The notes below the pieces were generated by a model that saw nothing but the letters and a program-made list of their open reading frames with translations, searched no databases and was not told where the DNA came from. A stretch of 64,000 nt of DNA, taken from NCBI RefSeq assembly GCF_002797395.1, contig NZ_KZ454943.1, forward strand, positions 3,880,122 through 3,944,121, read 5' to 3'. This document shows, one piece after another, positions 1 through 8,778 of this stretch (its first letter is position 1; each line of letters starts with the position of its first letter). The DNA comes from Bacillus solitudinis. GTDB lineage: Bacteria; Bacillota; Bacilli; Bacillales; Bacillaceae_D. A program made the position numbers and the translations under genes.

Positions 1-2
1 CC

Positions 3-434
3 GTCGATTTAATTGAAACCGATTTAAAAGGAAATACACGTGATGATGTAATCGATGAATTGATTTCTAAGCTTGATACAGTAGGTGTTCTAAGCTCTAA
101 ACAAGCATTTAAACAAGCTATTTTAACTCGTGAAGAGGAAAGCTCCACAGGACTTGGAATGAATATTGCCATTCCACACGGCAAATCAGACGGAGTGAAA
201 CGACCAACTGTTGTTTTTGGAATGAAACGTGATGGCGTAGACTGGAATAGTTTAGATGGAACAGAAGCCAAGCTAATTTTTATGATTGCGGTGCCGACTG
301 AAGCGGCAGGAGATGCTCATCTAAAAATACTCCAAATGCTTTCTCGTAAGTTAATGGATGATGCTTTTAGAGAACAACTGCTTGGTGTGACATCGAAAGA
401 AGAAGCTTTTATCTTACTTAAAACAATTCAATAA
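3..434 (+). CDS. PTS fructose/mannose-family EIIA domain (5'-truncated by window edge)
   Basis: The reading frame is already open at the left edge and runs to the TAA at 432-434, so this is the C-terminal 143 residues of a longer protein. It is a PTS EIIA type-2 (fructose/mannitol) domain, a cytoplasmic phosphocarrier that takes phosphate from HPr. The phospho-accepting His lies in the typical IAIPHGKS motif. The EIIA domain sits at the C-terminus and manA follows 69 bp downstream. B. subtilis ManP (EIIB-C-A order, followed by manA) has the same arrangement, so a mannose-type EIIBCA permease is the likely parent. A free-standing EIIA or a fructose permease cannot be excluded without the upstream sequence. 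Confidence 0.85.
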   Translation, partial: VDLIETDLKGNTRDDVIDELISKLDTVGVLSSKQAFKQAILTREEESSTGLGMNIAIPHGKSDGVKRPTVVFGMKRDGVDWNSLDGTEAKLIFMIAVPTEAAGDAHLKILQMLSRKLMDDAFREQLLGVTSKEEAFILLKTIQ

Positions 435-503
435 ATAATAGAATAGGTGAGAGGAGAGCATGATTTGCTCTTCTCTCAGTATTACTAAAGTATGGAGGCT
501 ACT

Positions 504-1463
504 ATGTACATAAATGAACCTATCTTTTTACAACCAGTTTTTCAGGAAAGAATCTGGGGTGGGCAAAAGTTAAACAGTGAATTTGGCTACGATATTCCAT
601 ATACTCAAACGGGAGAAGCTTGGGTTATTTCTGCGCATCCACATGGCCCGAGTCTAATCACGAATGGCCCGCTGAAAGGGAAAACTTTAGCGGATGCGTG
701 GAAAGACCATGGCGAACTTTTCAATAAAAAGAAGAATGACCAAGAAGAATATCCTTTATTAGTAAAGATATTGGATGCTGCGGATGATCTTTCTGTCCAA
801 GTCCACCCGAATGATCGGTTTGCCCGCGAAGTTGAAAATGTACCTTATGGCAAAACAGAATGTTGGTATGTTTTAAGTGCGGAAGAAGGAGCAGAGCTTG
901 TGTTAGGTCACCAAGCCAACACAAAAGAAGAACTAGAAGAAATGGTCGATAAAGGGAAATGGGACGAGTTGCTAAGACGCATCAAGGTAAGGGCAGGCGA
1001 TTTTGTTTATGTTCCAAGTGGCACGATTCATGCGATTGGTAAGGGGATCGTCATTTTAGAAACACAACAAAGTTCAGATATTACGTACCGGGTTTACGAC
1101 TATGATCGAACGGATGGAGCAGGCCAAACACGTGAACTGCATTTAGAACGTGCCAAACAAGTAACAACTGTTCCGCACCAAGACGTGAATGGAGAACATA
1201 CAGAAAAGGTCATAGGTGATTTAGTCGAAAAAAAATTGGTGGAAGAGCAGTATTTTACCGTCTACCACTGGATGTTAAATGGAAAAGCGTCACGTGAAGT
1301 AACAAACGACTTTTTACAAGTTAGTGTTATTGCGGGAAATGCTCAACTTACAATGGCTGGTCAATCATTTTCTCTATCAAAAGGAGACCATTTCTTAGTA
1401 CCTCATGGGGTAGCTAGCTATGATTTAGAGGGAGTTGCGGAATTTATCGTCTCACATGTGTAA
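504..1463 (+). CDS. manA: Mannose-6-phosphate isomerase, class I
   Basis: ManA interconverts mannose 6-phosphate and fructose 6-phosphate in the cytoplasm, feeding mannose imported by the PTS into glycolysis. The protein opens with PIFLQPVF and IWGG and carries the zinc-site segments VQVHPND, GKTECWY and GTIHAIGKG, then ETQQSSDITYRVYDYDR, all typical of the short Bacillus-type class I enzymes (about 315 residues). The ATG at 504 was chosen because a GGAGG (494-498) sits five bases upstream. An in-frame ATG at 492 overlaps that site and would add only four residues. It lies between a PTS EIIA and a SIS-domain gene with short gaps, so an operon is likely. Confidence 0.93.
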   Translation: MYINEPIFLQPVFQERIWGGQKLNSEFGYDIPYTQTGEAWVISAHPHGPSLITNGPLKGKTLADAWKDHGELFNKKKNDQEEYPLLVKILDAADDLSVQVHPNDRFAREVENVPYGKTECWYVLSAEEGAELVLGHQANTKEELEEMVDKGKWDELLRRIKVRAGDFVYVPSGTIHAIGKGIVILETQQSSDITYRVYDYDRTDGAGQTRELHLERAKQVTTVPHQDVNGEHTEKVIGDLVEKKLVEEQYFTVYHWMLNGKASREVTNDFLQVSVIAGNAQLTMAGQSFSLSKGDHFLVPHGVASYDLEGVAEFIVSHV

Positions 1464-1499
1464 GCTCATTGAGGAAACAAAAGAAAGGGAGTCGTGAAG

Positions 1500-2573
1500 A
1501 TGAAAAATATAATGTGGGATTATATAAATGAGGAAACAGATAAACTAATGGATTTACTCGATCACAACCAAATTGACCAATTTTTAAAGGCGTATGATAC
1601 GACAACTATCAGCAAAGTGATTTTTGTTGCTTCGGGCAGCTCCTTAAATATTGCGACAGTAGCAAAACGATTTTATGAAGACGTAGCACAAATTGAAATA
1701 AGAACGTATACGCCATTTGAATTTTTGGGTCATAGTAAAATAGTTGAAAGCTTTGATAGAGCAGCAACCCTAGTTGTTGCGATTTCTCAAACGGGTACGA
1801 GTAGTGGCACCGTTCAATCAATAGAACGAGCAAAAGAGCTTGGTTTTACAGTACTATCTATGACCGAAAGAAAGGAGACACAAGTCGAGCAGCTAGGAGA
1901 TTATTATTTCAATTTCTTAAGCGGGTTAGAATCATGCAATGCCAAAACAAAAGGCGTTAGTAACTCTTTAACCCTTTTAATCGTATTAGCGATTTCGGTT
2001 GGCAAAGAGAAAGGGCTTATTTCAGAAGAGCTCTTTAAAGCGTATATCGACGAAATAACAGCAAGCATTAACGATATCACCGCAACAATTAAAGCAACGA
2101 AGAAATGGACGGAAAATCATCAAGATTGGAGTACCATCAATCAATTTCTAGTCGTTGGTCATGGAACCAATTATGGATCTGCAGTCGAGGGGGCATTAAA
2201 AATTCTCGAGACGTTATGCGTACCGGGGTCAGTGTGCGAAATAGGTGAGTTTTCACACGGGGTTCACCGTACAATGACTAACGCAAGTAATGTCATGCTG
2301 ATTCAAACTGAAGAATACGGTCAAGAGGTTATGGAAAAAACGATTGACTTTTTAAGTGGAACAGTAGGTAGGCTACTCGTTGTAAATGCAACAAGTGAAC
2401 CAGTCCAAGACGAACGCTATATTAATGTAGCATATCGTCCATTAACAGCCTCATGTTTAAATATTACGGTAGCATTCCAAGTGCTTGCAACGGCACTGCC
2501 AGAAATTAACGGTGACGATCCAAACCGTCCAATGAACAATGACCTTACAAAAATCGTTAATACGAGAGTGTAG
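1500..2573 (+). CDS. Double SIS-domain protein (GlmS C-terminus/FrlB-like sugar isomerase or deglycase)
   Basis: This 357-residue protein contains two sugar-isomerase (SIS) domains. The first includes VIFVASGSSLNIATVAKRF and AISQTGTSSGT, the second VVGHGTNYGSAVEGALK. There is no glutaminase domain, so it is not GlmS. Relatives include FrlB/GfrF-type fructoselysine or glucoselysine 6-phosphate deglycases and AgaS-type deaminases. It sits 36 bp after manA at the end of the PTS operon, suggesting it acts on the phosphorylated sugar or amino sugar delivered by that PTS; this is inference. ATG 1500 is preferred over an in-frame GTG at 1494 because AAAGGGAG (1484-1491) is properly spaced only for the ATG. 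Confidence 0.75.
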   Translation: MKNIMWDYINEETDKLMDLLDHNQIDQFLKAYDTTTISKVIFVASGSSLNIATVAKRFYEDVAQIEIRTYTPFEFLGHSKIVESFDRAATLVVAISQTGTSSGTVQSIERAKELGFTVLSMTERKETQVEQLGDYYFNFLSGLESCNAKTKGVSNSLTLLIVLAISVGKEKGLISEELFKAYIDEITASINDITATIKATKKWTENHQDWSTINQFLVVGHGTNYGSAVEGALKILETLCVPGSVCEIGEFSHGVHRTMTNASNVMLIQTEEYGQEVMEKTIDFLSGTVGRLLVVNATSEPVQDERYINVAYRPLTASCLNITVAFQVLATALPEINGDDPNRPMNNDLTKIVNTRV

Positions 2574-2581
2574 TTTAAAAA

Positions 2582-2615
2582 GCACTGAAAAAGGGTGCTT
2601 TTCCTTTTTCAGTGC
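2582..2615. terminator. Bidirectional Rho-independent terminator
   Basis: A perfect 13-bp stem (GCACTGAAAAAGG with CCTTTTTCAGTGC) has an eight-base loop. It lies between the SIS gene and the convergent FkbM gene. The T-run is clearest on the minus strand, so it probably ends both transcripts. Confidence 0.8.
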
Positions 2616-2673
2616 CCTCTTAGTAAACGGGATAAATTGATTCGCAAGCACACAAAGTCAACTTAGAAAATAT

Positions 2674-3585
2674 TTAAAGTTCTCCCTTTACTAGGACTAA
2701 ATCTATATGAATTTCACTCGATTTCAAGATTTTTTGGATCCTCTCTATGGTCACTTCAGTTAGCAGATTTAACTCACCTGCATGATCAAATAGGTAGACA
2801 GTAAAGTTCTCTGTAAGATTGGCTAGAAAGGAGTCTAGATGAGTGCCGGCATTTTGGAGATAAACACTATCAAACTCAATGATTCCTAACAAGCTTTTGC
2901 TTTGGTTAATCACTTGTTTCATCCCCTCAAGGACAAACGCTTCATACCCTTCCACATCAATCTTGAATAAGATTCTTTCTTTGCTTACATCCTGATCTTT
3001 CAATAAGGAGTCTACTGTTACCGTTTGGACAAGATGCTTTTCTACCATCTGTGAATAGATTTCTTTTCCTGAAGAAGTACCTGACCAGTTTGTGTCTATG
3101 TAAAAATCCTGATCTTGATGTTCTAGGTTTGATGCAAATGCATTGATAATTTGAATCTGGTTTTTATTTGGGTGATTGTCAAGTGACTTATTTATAAAAG
3201 GTATGAGCTGTGCATTTGCCTCAACTCCATATACTTTTGTTTCAGTAGGGTACTTTACAGAAAATAAACATTCCCCATAATTAACTCCGATATCCAATAC
3301 CGTAGTTGGAGAATATTCTTTGACAGAGCGCTCCCAAAACTTAACTAAGCGCTCTTGTGTGATGCCACTGCTAATTAACAAAGCACGGCCCCTGTTTTCC
3401 AGTGGATTGATATGTAAATCGAAGGAAGATGGCAGCTTAATGTATGTTGGTAACTTTTCGAGATTTATCGTTTTGTATTTCATAAAGAGGCCAATGTTCA
3501 GAATGTATTTCCAAGTTTTTGGGTATTTTGCCCATAACTTTGTTATAACTGGGATCTCAACCATTGTCCTAGAAAAACTACTCAT
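2674..3585 (-). CDS. FkbM-family SAM-dependent methyltransferase
   Basis: The 303-residue protein has the SAM-binding motif TVLDIGVNYGECLFSVKYP, the acidic post-strand motif YGVEANAQLIPFI, and the FkbM hallmark FKIDVEGYEAFVLEGM. FkbM enzymes O-methylate polyketides, glycans or other small molecules. The substrate here cannot be told, because no glycosyltransferase or biosynthetic gene is adjacent. It is transcribed alone on the minus strand and converges on the PTS operon across the shared terminator. Confidence 0.8.
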   Translation of the reverse strand: MSSFSRTMVEIPVITKLWAKYPKTWKYILNIGLFMKYKTINLEKLPTYIKLPSSFDLHINPLENRGRALLISSGITQERLVKFWERSVKEYSPTTVLDIGVNYGECLFSVKYPTETKVYGVEANAQLIPFINKSLDNHPNKNQIQIINAFASNLEHQDQDFYIDTNWSGTSSGKEIYSQMVEKHLVQTVTVDSLLKDQDVSKERILFKIDVEGYEAFVLEGMKQVINQSKSLLGIIEFDSVYLQNAGTHLDSFLANLTENFTVYLFDHAGELNLLTEVTIERIQKILKSSEIHIDLVLVKGEL

Positions 3586-4071
3586 TCAAACACTCCTTAA
3601 AAATAATTTGATACCGCTAATTTTACAGTGAATTTATTAACAGAATGTTAATTTTAAATAAATTTTACGATCAGAGAAGAATTAGATTACTAGAGGAAAT
3701 GCGTTGAATGGTTTTTTAATAGTGCATTAACTTGCGTAAACTACCAATTTAACAAACTTACTCAAGATTGAAGTAGATTTAGTTAAACTTAAAGGAAACC
3801 TCGACAGTTTTTCAACCTCAAATCATTAGAATAGTTGTTATATATTTATTGTTTTATTGAAAGTTGACTCAAAAATTTGATGAATCGACATTTGAGTGAA
3901 CCTGCATTTTTGTGTTAACGACAGCCCCTACGCTAATTTACAATGTAAAAAGAGTTAAAGTCACATACTTTATACCGAAATGGATAGAAGTGTGTTAGTG
4001 TAAAAGTAGAAACCTTATATTAGAATTGTTTACAAATGACATAGATATGAAAAATATAAGAGGTGAGCCAG
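3586..4071. other. Intergenic region without a supported gene
   Basis: About 490 bp of AT-rich DNA lies between the divergent FkbM and FGE-like genes. It must hold both promoters, but I found no well-spaced -35/-10 pair and no convincing small ORF. Confidence 0.5.
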
Positions 4072-4791
4072 ATGAATGATAAAGCATGTTGTTGCTTAGC
4101 AATGCGCGAACAAGTAGATACAGTAAAAGCGTTCGAAAGTGAAATGGCTATTAAAAAGTCCAAAACACTAAGACATGGGGAGGAGCTAATTGAACTCACT
4201 GGTGGCGAATTCCTGATGGGAACAGATGATGTGGAAGGGTTTAAAGCTGATGGGGAAGGTCCTGTTCGAAAAGTGTATGTGTCGCCATTTGCCGTTGATC
4301 GCTTTTCAGTAACAAATAAACAATTTCAAGAATTCGTTGAAGAAACAGGATACAGAACAGAAGCTGAGTGGGAGTATGCCGCACGAGGGGGTCTTGTTCA
4401 AAAGAAATATCCATGGGGAGATAAGCTAACACATAAAAAAAAGCATGTATGCAACATCTGGCAAGGAGTGTTTCCTACAAATAATACTGCCAAAGATGGT
4501 TATGTATCGACAGCTCCTGTTGATGCTTTTCAACCAAATGGTTTTGGCTTATACAATGTGGCAGGGAATGTATGGGAATGGTGTTCTGACTGGTTTTCAA
4601 ATACCCACCCAGAAGCTACTGTCTTAAATGATCCAAATGGTCCAAGCGAAGGTTCGGCCAGAGTTATGAGGGGGGGCTCCTATCTCTGCCATAAATCCTA
4701 TTGTAATCGTTACAGGGTTGCTGCGAGAAGTAGCAATACTCCAGACAGTTCTACGGGGAATACAGGCTTTAGATGTGCTATTAGTCTTTAA
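4072..4791 (+). CDS. Formylglycine-generating enzyme (SUMF1/FGE) homologue with an internal deletion
   Basis: FGE oxidises a cysteine of type I sulfatases to formylglycine. The 239-residue protein keeps the family start GGEFLMGTDD, then YPWGD, NGFGLYNVAGNVWEWCSDW, RGGSYLCHKSYCNRYRVAAR with the two copper-binding cysteines, and NTGFRC. Family members are about 290-310 residues. The missing part falls between FVEETGY and TEAEWEYAARGG. In intact FGEs a second TEAE occurs just after ETGY, and roughly 70-75 residues separate the two, so an in-frame deletion between the two TEAE-coding stretches fits. Activity is doubtful. No sulfatase gene is in the window. ATG 4072 follows AAGAGGTGAG; the in-frame GTG at 4063 is inside that site. 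Confidence 0.8.
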   Translation: MNDKACCCLAMREQVDTVKAFESEMAIKKSKTLRHGEELIELTGGEFLMGTDDVEGFKADGEGPVRKVYVSPFAVDRFSVTNKQFQEFVEETGYRTEAEWEYAARGGLVQKKYPWGDKLTHKKKHVCNIWQGVFPTNNTAKDGYVSTAPVDAFQPNGFGLYNVAGNVWEWCSDWFSNTHPEATVLNDPNGPSEGSARVMRGGSYLCHKSYCNRYRVAARSSNTPDSSTGNTGFRCAISL

Positions 4792-4891
4792 TTGGCTTTG
4801 AAAAGTACATGTTGGCTTAGTTTAAAAGTCGAAGCCACTTAAAAAGTCCATTTTAGTAGATTCAAGGAAAAAGCAATGGCTCCACACGTTG

Positions 4892-4934
4892 CAAGAGCAT
4901 GTTTTGATTAATCTTTTTTCAAAACATGCTCTTG
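4892..4934 (+). terminator. Rho-independent terminator after the FGE homologue
   Basis: A 16-bp perfect stem (CAAGAGCATGTTTTGA with its complement at 4919-4934) has an 11-base loop and is followed by a moderately T-rich tract. Confidence 0.75.
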
Positions 4935-5093
4935 CTATTTCTTTAGGTTAAAAGCACTTTTTTGATTGACTTTTATTATGAAGCCCCATGACGCAAGGAT
5001 CGCCTCTCTGTCTCAATAGTGTTCAAGAAACCTTGAGTATGGTTTGGTAGAAGGGCATGCTGAAGTCCATTTTAGTAACTTTTTAAAAAAAGG

Positions 5094-5121
5094 TGAAATT
5101 ATTTTTATTGTTATCTCGTTA
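5094..5121 (+). promoter_or_regulatory. Candidate ECF-type autoregulatory promoter
   Basis: TGAAAT (5094-5099) is separated by 17 bases from CGTTA (5117-5121). This resembles the TGAAAC / CGT promoters read by Bacillus ECF sigma factors. It lies 54 bp upstream of an ECF sigma gene, and such genes are usually self-activated. The match is partial. Confidence 0.4.
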
Positions 5122-5174
5122 TTGAAGGTGTAAGAGTAAACGATACTTGCGCAAGTTCGTTTCAGGAGGGTGCT

Positions 5175-5741
5175 ATGGAAGAAGAACGAAAAAGGATTGA
5201 AGAGGTACTCGCTGGAGACAAGCATGCCTTTACCTACATCATAAATAAATACAAAAATCAATTGTATGCGACGATTTTACGAATGACGAAGCAGCCTCAA
5301 GATGCCCAAGACTTAGTTCAGGAATGTTTCATCAAGGTCTATCGTCAGCTTTCTAAATATGATCATCAAGGCTCATTCAAAAGCTGGATCTACCGTGTTG
5401 CTATTAACCACTGCATGGATGAGTTTCGAAAAAAACGTTATAAAATAAAGCACGTGGAGTTTCAAGATAGTGTAAGTGAACCACGTACAAATCCAGAAAT
5501 GATTTTTCTGAAAAAGGAGAAAGAACGTCAACTTGAGCGATTGCTTTTAAACTTGCCAGAGGATGAGCGGATGATTATTCTATTGCGCTACATTCAGGAA
5601 TTAAGTTATGAGGAAATCAGCACTCTTGTTGATTTGCCACTTTCAACTGTGCGTAACAAGCTTCACCGCGCTAAAAAGAAGATGAGGAATGAAGCAAAGC
5701 AAAAGGGGGGTTATTTTGATGAAGTGTCCAACGATAGATAG
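5175..5741 (+). CDS. ECF-family RNA polymerase sigma factor
   Basis: The 188-residue protein has the sigma-70 region 2 signature (QDAQDLVQECFIKVYRQL, then SFKSWIYRVAINHCMDEFRK) and a region 4 helix-turn-helix (LSYEEISTLVDLPLSTVRNK). There is no region 1 or 3, as expected for ECF factors. AGGAGG precedes the ATG. The next gene overlaps its 3' end and encodes a zinc-binding membrane protein, the usual sigma/anti-sigma pairing. The Bacillus ECF to which it is orthologous cannot be decided by eye. Confidence 0.92.
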   Translation: MEEERKRIEEVLAGDKHAFTYIINKYKNQLYATILRMTKQPQDAQDLVQECFIKVYRQLSKYDHQGSFKSWIYRVAINHCMDEFRKKRYKIKHVEFQDSVSEPRTNPEMIFLKKEKERQLERLLLNLPEDERMIILLRYIQELSYEEISTLVDLPLSTVRNKLHRAKKKMRNEAKQKGGYFDEVSNDR

Positions 5742-7329
5742 ATTGTCCCAATATGTGGATGAACTTCTTTCTGAACAAGACTACAGCGATATCAAAGCAC
5801 ATATCGAAGCGTGCTCGGAGTGTCAAAAGGTCGTAGCAATCTTTAAGCAGGAAAATGATTTTATGACAAAAACATTACAGGCTCCTGCGCTATCTGATGA
5901 TTTTGCAACGACGATTATCAGTCAAATAGAGCCTTACCATCAAGAGAAAAGGAAAAAAAGGTACTGGAAAAAACTTGTCAGTGTCGCAGCAATATTGATG
6001 GTAGCGATTGGTCTGAGTACATCAGTTAATCCTGCATTTGCACAGTGGGTTGGTGGATTATTTTCTGATGGGGGAGGAGTGGATGAAGGTCTTCAAATGG
6101 CTTCGGAGGCTGGGTTTATGGAACGTGTAAACGAGGAGGTAACCGATCAAGGGTTAACATTTAAAGTGGAGGATGTGGTCGCCGATACATCTCGAGTGGT
6201 ATTCTCTTATCAAGTCTTGTCCAAAAGCGGGAAGCTGAAAAACATCTACTTTGATTTGGCAGAGGACGTAAATGAAGTTCTTGTTACAACTGAGCAGGGC
6301 GACCCCATTGATGTCTCAAGCTTGGGCTGGGGATTCACGGGTGATTATGGAATCATCGAGTTTTCCACACCGAGAGTAGAAGGTATGAAGGAAATGATCG
6401 TTACGTTTCAGTTGCGAGAGTTAGATGGTAAAGAAGGGGAATGGTATTTAGAGATTCCAGTTAATCTTGAAGCCAGTTTGGCAGCTGCAACAACGGTTCC
6501 TTTAGAAGAATCGACGAATGAACATGGTGTCAACGTGCAACTAAAAGAGGTTCGCTCAGCACCCTCGACAAAAGAACTTTTCTATGAAACGAAATTCACC
6601 GACGAAGAACAAGTAAGAATAGAAGCAGAGATAGAAGAAATAGAAGAGGAATTTGGAGAAGAAATTGTTCATTCCTTCACTCGCTTCGGAACAGCTATTT
6701 CTTATCATATCGTTGATGAATCAGGGAAATTAATCTATCAAAAAGAATCGTTTTTTGAAGATTTTGGACAATCAAGTGATTCTCGATCGATTAGTGGTAG
6801 TGGAGAAGATTTAGGTGAGACCGGACACCTTGCCTGGAAAGAGTCATTTATCCCACAACGTGATGAACAGAATCTTTCATTTGTCCTTGATGGGATGATC
6901 AAAACAGAGCCTGCAGATTTTGAGATTACCTTCAAGCCGGAGGACCTGAAAAAAGAGCCCATTTCCTTTGAATATGAGGGCAACTATTTCACCATCAAAG
7001 AGGCAAAAAGAAAAAATAATTATTCACTGCGTAAATCGTTATTCCCCCTTAACATTGAACGAAACTTTGCCATTGAAATCAAAGGGAGTAAGGAAGGACA
7101 ATCAAGTGAAATGAGGGATTGGGTACTTATTGATGAAAAGGGTAATGCCTATCCTTTATTAAAAAGAGAATCCATTTTTAATAAAACCAATGAAGAGGGT
7201 AGATATCTAACGACGAGTACTCTTTGGAGTGACCGTCTTGATGACGCACCAGAGGAGATCACATTACGTCTACTTTCTGTAACTCGGTATTACCCTGTCG
7301 CAGAACCTTGGAAGATGCCTTTATATTAG
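5719..7329 (+). CDS. Membrane-anchored anti-sigma factor with zinc-finger head and DUF4179-like exterior
   Basis: The N-terminal cytoplasmic part carries a zf-HC2/ZAS-type motif (HIEACSECQ), which in this family binds the cognate ECF sigma factor. One transmembrane helix follows around residues 92-118 (VSVAAILMVAIGLSTSV). A long extracellular beta-rich region of about 400 residues resembles DUF4179 proteins. The ATG at 5719 (AAAAGGGGGG just upstream) overlaps the sigma gene by 23 bp, implying translational coupling; the open frame upstream adds only ten residues with no ribosome site. It probably holds the sigma factor inactive until an envelope signal arrives. Confidence 0.85.
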   Translation: MKCPTIDRLSQYVDELLSEQDYSDIKAHIEACSECQKVVAIFKQENDFMTKTLQAPALSDDFATTIISQIEPYHQEKRKKRYWKKLVSVAAILMVAIGLSTSVNPAFAQWVGGLFSDGGGVDEGLQMASEAGFMERVNEEVTDQGLTFKVEDVVADTSRVVFSYQVLSKSGKLKNIYFDLAEDVNEVLVTTEQGDPIDVSSLGWGFTGDYGIIEFSTPRVEGMKEMIVTFQLRELDGKEGEWYLEIPVNLEASLAAATTVPLEESTNEHGVNVQLKEVRSAPSTKELFYETKFTDEEQVRIEAEIEEIEEEFGEEIVHSFTRFGTAISYHIVDESGKLIYQKESFFEDFGQSSDSRSISGSGEDLGETGHLAWKESFIPQRDEQNLSFVLDGMIKTEPADFEITFKPEDLKKEPISFEYEGNYFTIKEAKRKNNYSLRKSLFPLNIERNFAIEIKGSKEGQSSEMRDWVLIDEKGNAYPLLKRESIFNKTNEEGRYLTTSTLWSDRLDDAPEEITLRLLSVTRYYPVAEPWKMPLY

Positions 7330-7578
7330 AGGGGAAATGTACTTGTAAATTGTACTTGATAAAATGGATAGTCTAATTATAAGAGACTTACAAGTGCTAT
7401 CCGGTATGGATGAGCGCTTGTTTGTATTTAAGAACTTAGATGTTTACAGTACTTAGAAATTAGAAAACTATGGTAAAAATTCAGAGTTATGGTAAAGTTA
7501 AAATATTGGGAAAAAGAGCAAGTTGTGCTCGAAATAGTCGTGAAAGAGATGCTAACCAAGGAGAGGGAGGATTGTCAT

Positions 7579-8580
7579 ATGAAAGCAGCTGTTTATACAA
7601 AATACGGCCCGCCCGATGTTCTTCAAATTAACGAGGTAGAAAAACCTACGCCTAAGGACAATGAAATCCTAGTAAAGGTTTATGCGACACCGGTAAGTTT
7701 CGGGGATATTATGGCTCGCAACTTCAAAGAAATCTCTCCGCGTAAGTTCACGATGCCTTTCGCTCTCTGGCTACCCTCGCGAATAGTTTTCGGGATTAGA
7801 AAACCAAGAATAAGAATACTAGGATCTCAATTTGCGGGTGAGATTGAAGCAACAGGTAAAGACGTAAAACGATTTACAAAAGGGGACCAAGTCTTTGGAT
7901 ATCGGGGTCAACACTTCGGAACCTATGCCGAGTTTCTATGTATGCCTGAAGACGGAGTGGTAGCAATAAAACCTGCCAATATGACCTTTGAAGAAGCTTC
8001 CACGGTACCTTATGGGGCATTAATGGCTTTAAATTTACTTAAAAAAGTAAAAATCGAAAGCGGACAAAAAGTTCTTATCAATGGTGCGTCTGGAGATATA
8101 GGTTCAGCTGCAGTTCAGCTTGCCAAGTTTTACTACGGGGCAGAAGTGACAGGGGTATGCAGTACCCCGAGAATGGAACTGGTAAAGTCTTTAGGAGCTG
8201 GTAAGGTCATTGACTACACGAAAGAGGATTTCACCAAGAACAATGAGACATATGATCTTATTTTTGACATATTAGGCAAGAGTTCGTTTTCAAAATGTAA
8301 GAGCTCTCTAAGTGAAAGCGGCTGCTATCTTTTAGCTAGCTTTAAGACGAAACAGCTTTTTCAAATGCTAGGGACGAGTGTGGCAGGCAGTAAGAAAGTA
8401 ATCTGTGCGTTGGCTTTGGAAAAGACTGAAGATTTAAATTTCATCAAAAAGCTGGTTGAGGCAGGGAAAATAACATCCGTTATTGATAGACATTATTCAC
8501 TAGAGAGAATTGCTGAGGCGCATAGTTATGTTGAAAACGGAGAGAAAAAGGGGAATATTGTTATAATTGTAAGCGCCTGA
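7579..8580 (+). CDS. NAD(P)-dependent medium-chain dehydrogenase, quinone-oxidoreductase-like
   Basis: This 333-residue MDR-family protein has the GroES-like fold opening ([15 protein letters not shown]) and a Rossmann motif ([16 protein letters not shown]). It lacks the catalytic and structural zinc cysteines, which places it with zinc-independent quinone oxidoreductase-like enzymes. These reduce quinones or enones with NAD(P)H; the substrate here is unknown. ATG 7579 follows a strong GAGAGGGAGG. The frame is open 90 bp further upstream, but without family sequence or ribosome site. It appears monocistronic. Confidence 0.85.
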   Translation: MKAAVYTKYGPPDVLQINEVEKPTPKDNEILVKVYATPVSFGDIMARNFKEISPRKFTMPFALWLPSRIVFGIRKPRIRILGSQFAGEIEATGKDVKRFTKGDQVFGYRGQHFGTYAEFLCMPEDGVVAIKPANMTFEEASTVPYGALMALNLLKKVKIESGQKVLINGASGDIGSAAVQLAKFYYGAEVTGVCSTPRMELVKSLGAGKVIDYTKEDFTKNNETYDLIFDILGKSSFSKCKSSLSESGCYLLASFKTKQLFQMLGTSVAGSKKVICALALEKTEDLNFIKKLVEAGKITSVIDRHYSLERIAEAHSYVENGEKKGNIVIIVSA

Positions 8581-8618
8581 ATGACTAGGATGCATGTTAT
8601 ATTGATAAAAATTCTAGG

Positions 8619-8647
8619 AAGCACATGGTCAGTTCTTGTGCTTTTTT
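8619..8647 (+). terminator. Rho-independent terminator
   Basis: AAGCACA and TGTGCTT form a stem with an 11-base loop, followed by TTTT, 38 bp after the dehydrogenase stop codon. Confidence 0.75.
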
Positions 8648-8686
8648 ATATGGAAGCGTAGCAATGTGGTAGAATTAATATCCAAG

Positions 8687-8734
8687 AGCGGTAAAGGGTC
8701 TAGGCATTTTTCTTAGTAGCTTAGCTTTACCGCT
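8687..8734 (+). promoter_or_regulatory. Inverted repeat in the leader of the 8779 gene
   Basis: AGCGGTAAAG (8687-8696) and CTTTACCGCT (8725-8734) form a perfect 10-bp inverted repeat 44 bp upstream of the next start codon. There is no T-run after it, so it may be a leader hairpin or a protein-binding site. Confidence 0.35.
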
Positions 8735-8778
8735 GATTCCTAGAGAAATAGTGTAAGAGTCAACAAGGAGGGGAAACA

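Noticed and set aside
4844..5077. Direct repeat AAGTCCATTTTAGTA at 4844-4858 and 5063-5077
   Set aside because: Only 15 bases, AT-rich, without flanking duplication or mobile-element features; it could be chance or a minor recombination scar.
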